A DNA stretch of 64,000 nucleotides, from NCBI RefSeq assembly GCF_030644385.1, contig NZ_CP130060.1:1178001-1242000 (forward strand), written 5' to 3'. Below, in pieces: positions 62,865 through 64,000 of the stretch; the first letter of the stretch is position 1, and every line of letters starts with the position of its first letter. The notes below the pieces were generated by a model that was given only the letters and a program-made list of their open reading frames with translations, was not told the origin of the DNA and did not search any database. This stretch comes from Stomatobaculum sp. F0698 (lineage in GTDB: Bacteria; Bacillota; Clostridia; Lachnospirales; Lachnospiraceae). Made by a program: the position numbers and the translations under genes.

Positions 62865-63965
62865 TTATGATGCTTTTCTCCGTTTTTCCGATAGCCCGAA
62901 AAGGGTGTCCAAGACTTTCCCCGGCAGCTTTTGCACCGCAAGAAAGAGCCGGTACACGGGCTCCGCGGCAAAAATCCTGACCAAAAGCAGGGAGAGCAAA
63001 AAAAGCAGCGGGAACGCAAGTCGCGGACACGTCACAAAATAAGCCGGGTAGCCGAGCAAAAGACCTATGTCCCGCACAGGGCGGTGCAACATATAAATCG
63101 GCAGGCTCCGTTCCCCGCGTTCGGTGAGCCCCGCACCGAAGTTCGGAACTCTGACGAGCAGCTTCCCGAACACAAAAAAGCCCGCACCGATCATTCCCGA
63201 AACCAAATACCAGAAGAGGCGCAAAAGCCAAGGCGCCGTCCGAAACAGTTCCGGCATCGCGGAAGTATCCAAGCGTGTGTACCAGACGCCGTAAATCAGA
63301 TTTTGATAGGGATGCAGCCATCCGCCGCTATGGAAGGCAAAATAAAGGGCAAGGCCCGCAGCGACAAATAGGAGCACCCACTGCGGGAATCCGCCCCTCT
63401 TTACCCATGCGGAGAAGCGTTTTTCCCCGAGAAAGGCGCCGCCGTAAAAGAAGGGCGCAAAGGCGATCACACGGTCCAGAGCGAGAAAGTCCATGAGCTG
63501 CAAACGAGCGTCCAGGTCACCGAGGCGCAGACTGAGCGCAAGGATTAAAAGCAGCACCGGCGCTGTAGGAAAGACGCGCCGTAACAGAGCAAAGAGCGGC
63601 AAGGCGAGCGTCCAGAGAAAGAGCGCGAGCACAAACCAAGGGGTGCCGCTCTCATGCCAAAAATCCGGCCAGGTTCCGCCCGTTTGATAGGCCGCCCGCT
63701 CCGGGTAGAAGACCAACCACTTAAAGCAGAGATAGAGCCAGAGTAAAGTGAGGCAGCGCTTACACCAGTGCCGCGGACTTCTGAGCGCATGGCCCGCAAA
63801 GAGCCCCGAGAGAAAGACAAAGGCAGGCATGTGAAAACTATAGATCAAATCAAAGGGCAGGTTGATGCTCCTTGCCCCGAACCCGAGCAGCGGCAAGAGA
63901 AAGTGCCCGAGCACCACCAAAAAAATCAGTGCCCCCTTCATTCCGTCGATTTCCTTTGCTCTCAC
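62865..63965 (-). CDS. acyltransferase-3 family integral membrane protein
   Basis: A 366-residue membrane protein with about ten helices, of the family that O-acetylates sugars, peptidoglycan or exported polymers. The N-terminal signature is R.KEIDGMKG..I..VVLGHF with the conserved His near residue 21, then SFHMPAFVFLSGLFAGH. YMLHRPVRDIGLL near residue 295 is also family-like. The start is GTG at 63965 behind a G-rich ribosome site. Substrate unknown. Upstream bases 63966-64000 hold only leader sequence. Confidence 0.85.
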   Translation of the reverse strand: MRAKEIDGMKGALIFLVVLGHFLLPLLGFGARSINLPFDLIYSFHMPAFVFLSGLFAGHALRSPRHWCKRCLTLLWLYLCFKWLVFYPERAAYQTGGTWPDFWHESGTPWFVLALFLWTLALPLFALLRRVFPTAPVLLLILALSLRLGDLDARLQLMDFLALDRVIAFAPFFYGGAFLGEKRFSAWVKRGGFPQWVLLFVAAGLALYFAFHSGGWLHPYQNLIYGVWYTRLDTSAMPELFRTAPWLLRLFWYLVSGMIGAGFFVFGKLLVRVPNFGAGLTERGERSLPIYMLHRPVRDIGLLLGYPAYFVTCPRLAFPLLFLLSLLLVRIFAAEPVYRLFLAVQKLPGKVLDTLFGLSEKRRKAS

Positions 63966-64000
63966 CGGCCTACCCCCTTCTCCTTTGCGCTACCTTCAAG

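Overview
The window is a gene-dense stretch of a fairly GC-rich, DAP-type Clostridia genome. A member of the Lachnospiraceae or a close relative is my inference, from the anaerobe marker genes (HydE, HydF, HydG, Rex), the Na+-type ATP synthase c subunit, the FtsK-murE-murF-priA-def-fmt-rsmB-rlmN-stp-pknB gene order and the clostridial cell-wall-binding repeats. Almost every gene is on the minus strand. No rRNA, tRNA, CRISPR array, insertion sequence or prophage was seen.

Layout, read by coordinate (transcription mostly right to left). 1-15031: one long, tightly packed operon, ftsK-murE-murF-priA-def-fmt-yugP-rsmB-rlmN-stp-pknB (pknB runs off the left edge), joining wall precursor synthesis, translation initiation and maturation, rRNA methylation and PASTA-kinase signalling. 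15176-22358: complete F-type ATP synthase operon (atpZ-like, atpI-like, B, E, F, H, A, G, D, C) behind a strong promoter; the c subunit has the two-carboxylate pattern of Na+-coupled rings. 22589-23080: a plus-strand degenerate HD-domain protein. 23227-30493: NlpC/P60 wall hydrolase, cytidylate-kinase-like protein, MgtA-type P-ATPase, AEC carrier, YebC and a small secreted wall-binding-like protein. 30605-35120: rex-acpS-nnrD-alr-CBS-membrane-protein operon, divergent from a plus-strand ABC-F gene (35277-37196) and sharing its -35 region.

37495-42261: a markedly AT-richer block with a TetR regulator, its palindromic operator and two half-transporter ABC proteins of the siderophore-importer-like exporter fold, ending against a signal-less cell-wall-binding ORF. 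42395-46848: flotillin, purA, purB. 47065-56794: H-cluster maturation region. dapA-dapB-purC-like-TM1266-hydE-hydG form a tight series, followed by a FecCD-type ABC transporter unit with its own promoter and terminator, then hydF. The PurC-like protein appears to have lost ATP/Mg residues. 57029-62787: two tandem paralogues of an unknown membrane-anchored protein flanking a GrpB-like protein, a left-handed beta-helix protein, topoisomerase III (apparent CTG start) and aldose epimerase. 62865-63965: acyltransferase-3 membrane protein.

The most notable points are the separate Fe-type transporter unit and degenerate PurC inside the [FeFe]-hydrogenase maturation locus, the predicted Na+ ATP synthase, the laterally acquired TetR/ABC block with a readable promoter-operator, two apparent non-canonical start codons (CTG, ACG), and promoters whose -35 boxes lie inside the preceding terminator or are shared by divergent genes.
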